6,687 nucleotides of DNA, from contig CALUSZ010000197.1 in assembly GCA_944323495.1 (NCBI GenBank), positions 1-6,687 on the forward strand, read 5' to 3'. Shown here piece after piece: positions 6,212 to 6,687 of this stretch. The notes under the pieces were generated by a model. That model did no database searches and had not been told where the DNA came from. It saw only the letters and a list, made by a program, of their open reading frames with translations. A program made the position numbers and the translations under genes. Source of the stretch: Candidatus Gastranaerophilales bacterium. GTDB lineage: Bacteria; Cyanobacteriota; Vampirovibrionia; Gastranaerophilales; Gastranaerophilaceae. Every line of letters begins with the position of its first letter. Position 1 is the first letter of the stretch.

Positions 6212-6236
6212 ATTTTAAGAATGTGTTTTTCTTCAT
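6180..6236 (-). CDS. possible 18-residue leader peptide with tandem Trp codons
   Basis: On the - strand, ATG 6236-6234 opens MKKNTFLKLNRSWWRGLV, stopping at TAA 6182-6180. It starts about 26 nt after the predicted transcript start. Its TGGTGG (6200-6195) lies just after one arm of the long leader helix and just before the inner hairpin, the geometry expected if ribosome stalling controlled folding. The composition recalls trpL of E. coli, which also has WWR near its end. Against it: there is no Shine-Dalgarno, the downstream gene is not a Trp gene, and an 18-codon frame can arise by chance. The reading frame itself is certain; translation is speculative. Confidence 0.25.
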   Translation of the reverse strand: MKKNTFLKLNRSWWRGLV

Positions 6237-6268
6237 ACCATTTTGTTTCTATTGATAGATACAAGAGA

Positions 6269-6297
6269 AGTATAAAACACCCTGATTTATTTGTCAA
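6269..6297 (-). promoter_or_regulatory. consensus-grade - strand promoter, TTGACA-N17-TATACT
   Basis: On the - strand, a perfect -35 TTGACA (6297-6292) is followed after exactly 17 bp by TATACT (6274-6269), five of six to consensus. This is the best promoter in the window, with initiation expected near 6262. It drives the long leader and the membrane-protein gene ending at 4825, or a small RNA within the leader. Confidence 0.7.
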
Positions 6298-6349
6298 GTG
6301 CCCGAGAATATTGAAATTTATTAAATAAACTTAATATTTCTTAAAACTT

Positions 6350-6358
6350 TGTTATTAT
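6350..6358 (+). promoter_or_regulatory. candidate extended -10 of the orphan gene at 6446, TGTTATTAT
   Basis: TG (6350-6351) precedes TATTAT (6353-6358), five of six to consensus, with no good -35. It lies within CTTTGTTATTAT (6347-6358), which is identical to a 12-mer in the rpsT promoter region (2550-2561). Initiation near 6365 would give a leader of about 80 nt. The surrounding sequence is extremely AT-rich, so other -10 candidates exist. Confidence 0.35.
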
Positions 6359-6394
6359 AAATATTTTTTGATTTAGAATTAATGTATCAAATAT

Positions 6395-6412
6395 ATATCT
6401 TGTGTAAGATAT
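6395..6412 (+). other. small perfect hairpin or operator-like palindrome ATATCTT-GTGT-AAGATAT
   Basis: Seven perfect pairs surround a GTGT loop, 22 nt before the Shine-Dalgarno of the orphan gene. It could be an mRNA hairpin or a dyad bound by a repressor. It has no T run after it, so it is not a terminator. Confidence 0.4.
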
Positions 6413-6445
6413 TGAGGTCTATTAAGAGTGTTTAAGGAGGTAAAA

Positions 6446-6687
6446 ATGAAAATAGTACCTATTGGGAATACTATATCCCAAGCAGCCAACAGAAAGGCTT
6501 TAAATTTTCAAGGAGTTACTACTAATTACCAAATCCCAAAAGGGAAAGAGGACTTAAAGAATAACAGTTATTGGCACAAAAACTCAAGTATTGAAGAAGC
6601 AGTCGGAGCTTATCATAAAAATTATACGGGAAAAGCTTACTTTGCCCACCCTATGGAACATGTAAATGATTCTATAAAAGATAAGGT
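6446..6687 (+). CDS. orphan protein with N-terminal NFQG motif, 3' end outside the window
   Basis: ATG 6446 is preceded by AAGGAGGT (6434-6441), the strongest Shine-Dalgarno in the window, five bases away, and the frame stays open for 80 codons to the window end. The protein starts MKIVPIGNTISQAANRKALN, followed by FQG at residues 21-23, and continues as a polar region with several aromatic residues (NNSYWHKN, GAYHKNYTGKAYF). There is no signal peptide or membrane span in the visible part. I do not know its function. Short starts of the form (N/S)F(Q/K)G about 20 residues in are, to my recollection, frequent in uncharacterised Gastranaerophilales proteins. The gene is divergent from the membrane-protein gene across a 418-bp gap. 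Confidence 0.85.
   Translation, partial: MKIVPIGNTISQAANRKALNFQGVTTNYQIPKGKEDLKNNSYWHKNSSIEEAVGAYHKNYTGKAYFAHPMEHVNDSIKDK

Larger units (their letters stand above)
6028..6262 (-). promoter_or_regulatory. long structured 5' leader of the 400-residue membrane protein gene
   Basis: If transcription starts near 6262 from the promoter at 6269-6297, the untranslated leader is about 235 nt. In the - strand RNA, TGAATAGAA (6211-6203) pairs with TTCTATTCA (6160-6152), enclosing a hairpin at 6191-6174. CCCTTA (6176-6171) can instead pair with TAAGGG (6151-6146). AGGTTTT (6130-6124) can pair with the adjacent AAAACCT (6140-6134), or as AGGTTTTGT (6130-6122) with ACAAAACCT (6088-6080). CCTAAAA (6136-6130) also matches TTTTAGG (6048-6042), which includes the weak Shine-Dalgarno. 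The sets are mutually exclusive, as in attenuators and riboswitches. I match it to no known class, and no U-tract terminator is visible. A free small RNA is an alternative reading. Confidence 0.4.

Noticed and set aside
6221..6328. 35-codon + strand frame starting ATG 6221
   Set aside because: It has no ribosome binding site, unlikely composition (MCFSSYHF start) and overlaps the strong - strand promoter; most likely chance.

Overview
The window is an AT-rich bacterial chromosome segment with compact genes on both strands. Two observations point to an anaerobic gut lineage related to the non-photosynthetic Cyanobacteria (Melainabacteria / Gastranaerophilales): a rubrerythrin, and an orphan N-terminus carrying a short NFQG motif of a kind I associate with that group. 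This placement rests on recall of protein style, not on a search, and is only moderately supported. I see no mobile element, tRNA, rRNA, CRISPR array or sign of recent transfer.

Left part (1-2922, + strand). A possible tail of an upstream frame (1-75) precedes an 808-residue protein at 105-2531. I read it as a HerA/FtsK-like ATPase fold whose nucleotide-binding motifs have decayed, joined by a roughly 360-residue acidic linker to a C-terminal Tudor/SH3-like domain resembling the tail of UvrD/PcrA helicases. Its only obvious promoter element ends 6 nt before the ATG, suggesting a leaderless mRNA. Next is rpsT (ribosomal protein S20, 2656-2922). It has its own near-consensus promoter and a leader of about 80 nt that can fold, possibly as a pseudoknot, with alternatives involving the ribosome binding site. 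A symmetric hairpin at 2943-2979 ends rpsT and also the converging rarA.

Middle (2978-4811). rarA (clamp-loader-like AAA+ ATPase of stalled replication forks, - strand) and rbr (rubrerythrin, + strand) diverge from a 61-bp gap in which their promoter elements nearly abut. rbr ends at a U-tract terminator (4818-4845). That terminator sequence also encodes the last residues of the converging gene at 4825-6027.

Right part (4825-6687). The - strand gene at 4825-6027 encodes a 400-residue Lys-rich, probably membrane-bound protein that I do not recognise. The 418-bp gap 6028-6445 is not empty. It holds a consensus-grade - strand promoter (TTGACA, 17 bp, TATACT at 6297-6269) that would give a leader of about 235 nt with several perfect, partly mutually exclusive inverted repeats. 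The leader also holds an 18-codon reading frame with tandem Trp codons, laid out like an attenuation leader peptide. The remainder of the gap (6298-6445) carries a candidate + strand extended -10, a small hairpin and a strong Shine-Dalgarno for an orphan gene that runs off the window end (6446-6687).

The genes do not form one pathway. They combine housekeeping (S20), replication-repair (RarA, perhaps the HerA-like protein) and oxidative-stress defence (rubrerythrin) with lineage-specific orphans. The most unusual parts are the pseudo-ATPase fusion and the structured leaders of rpsT and of the orphan membrane gene.
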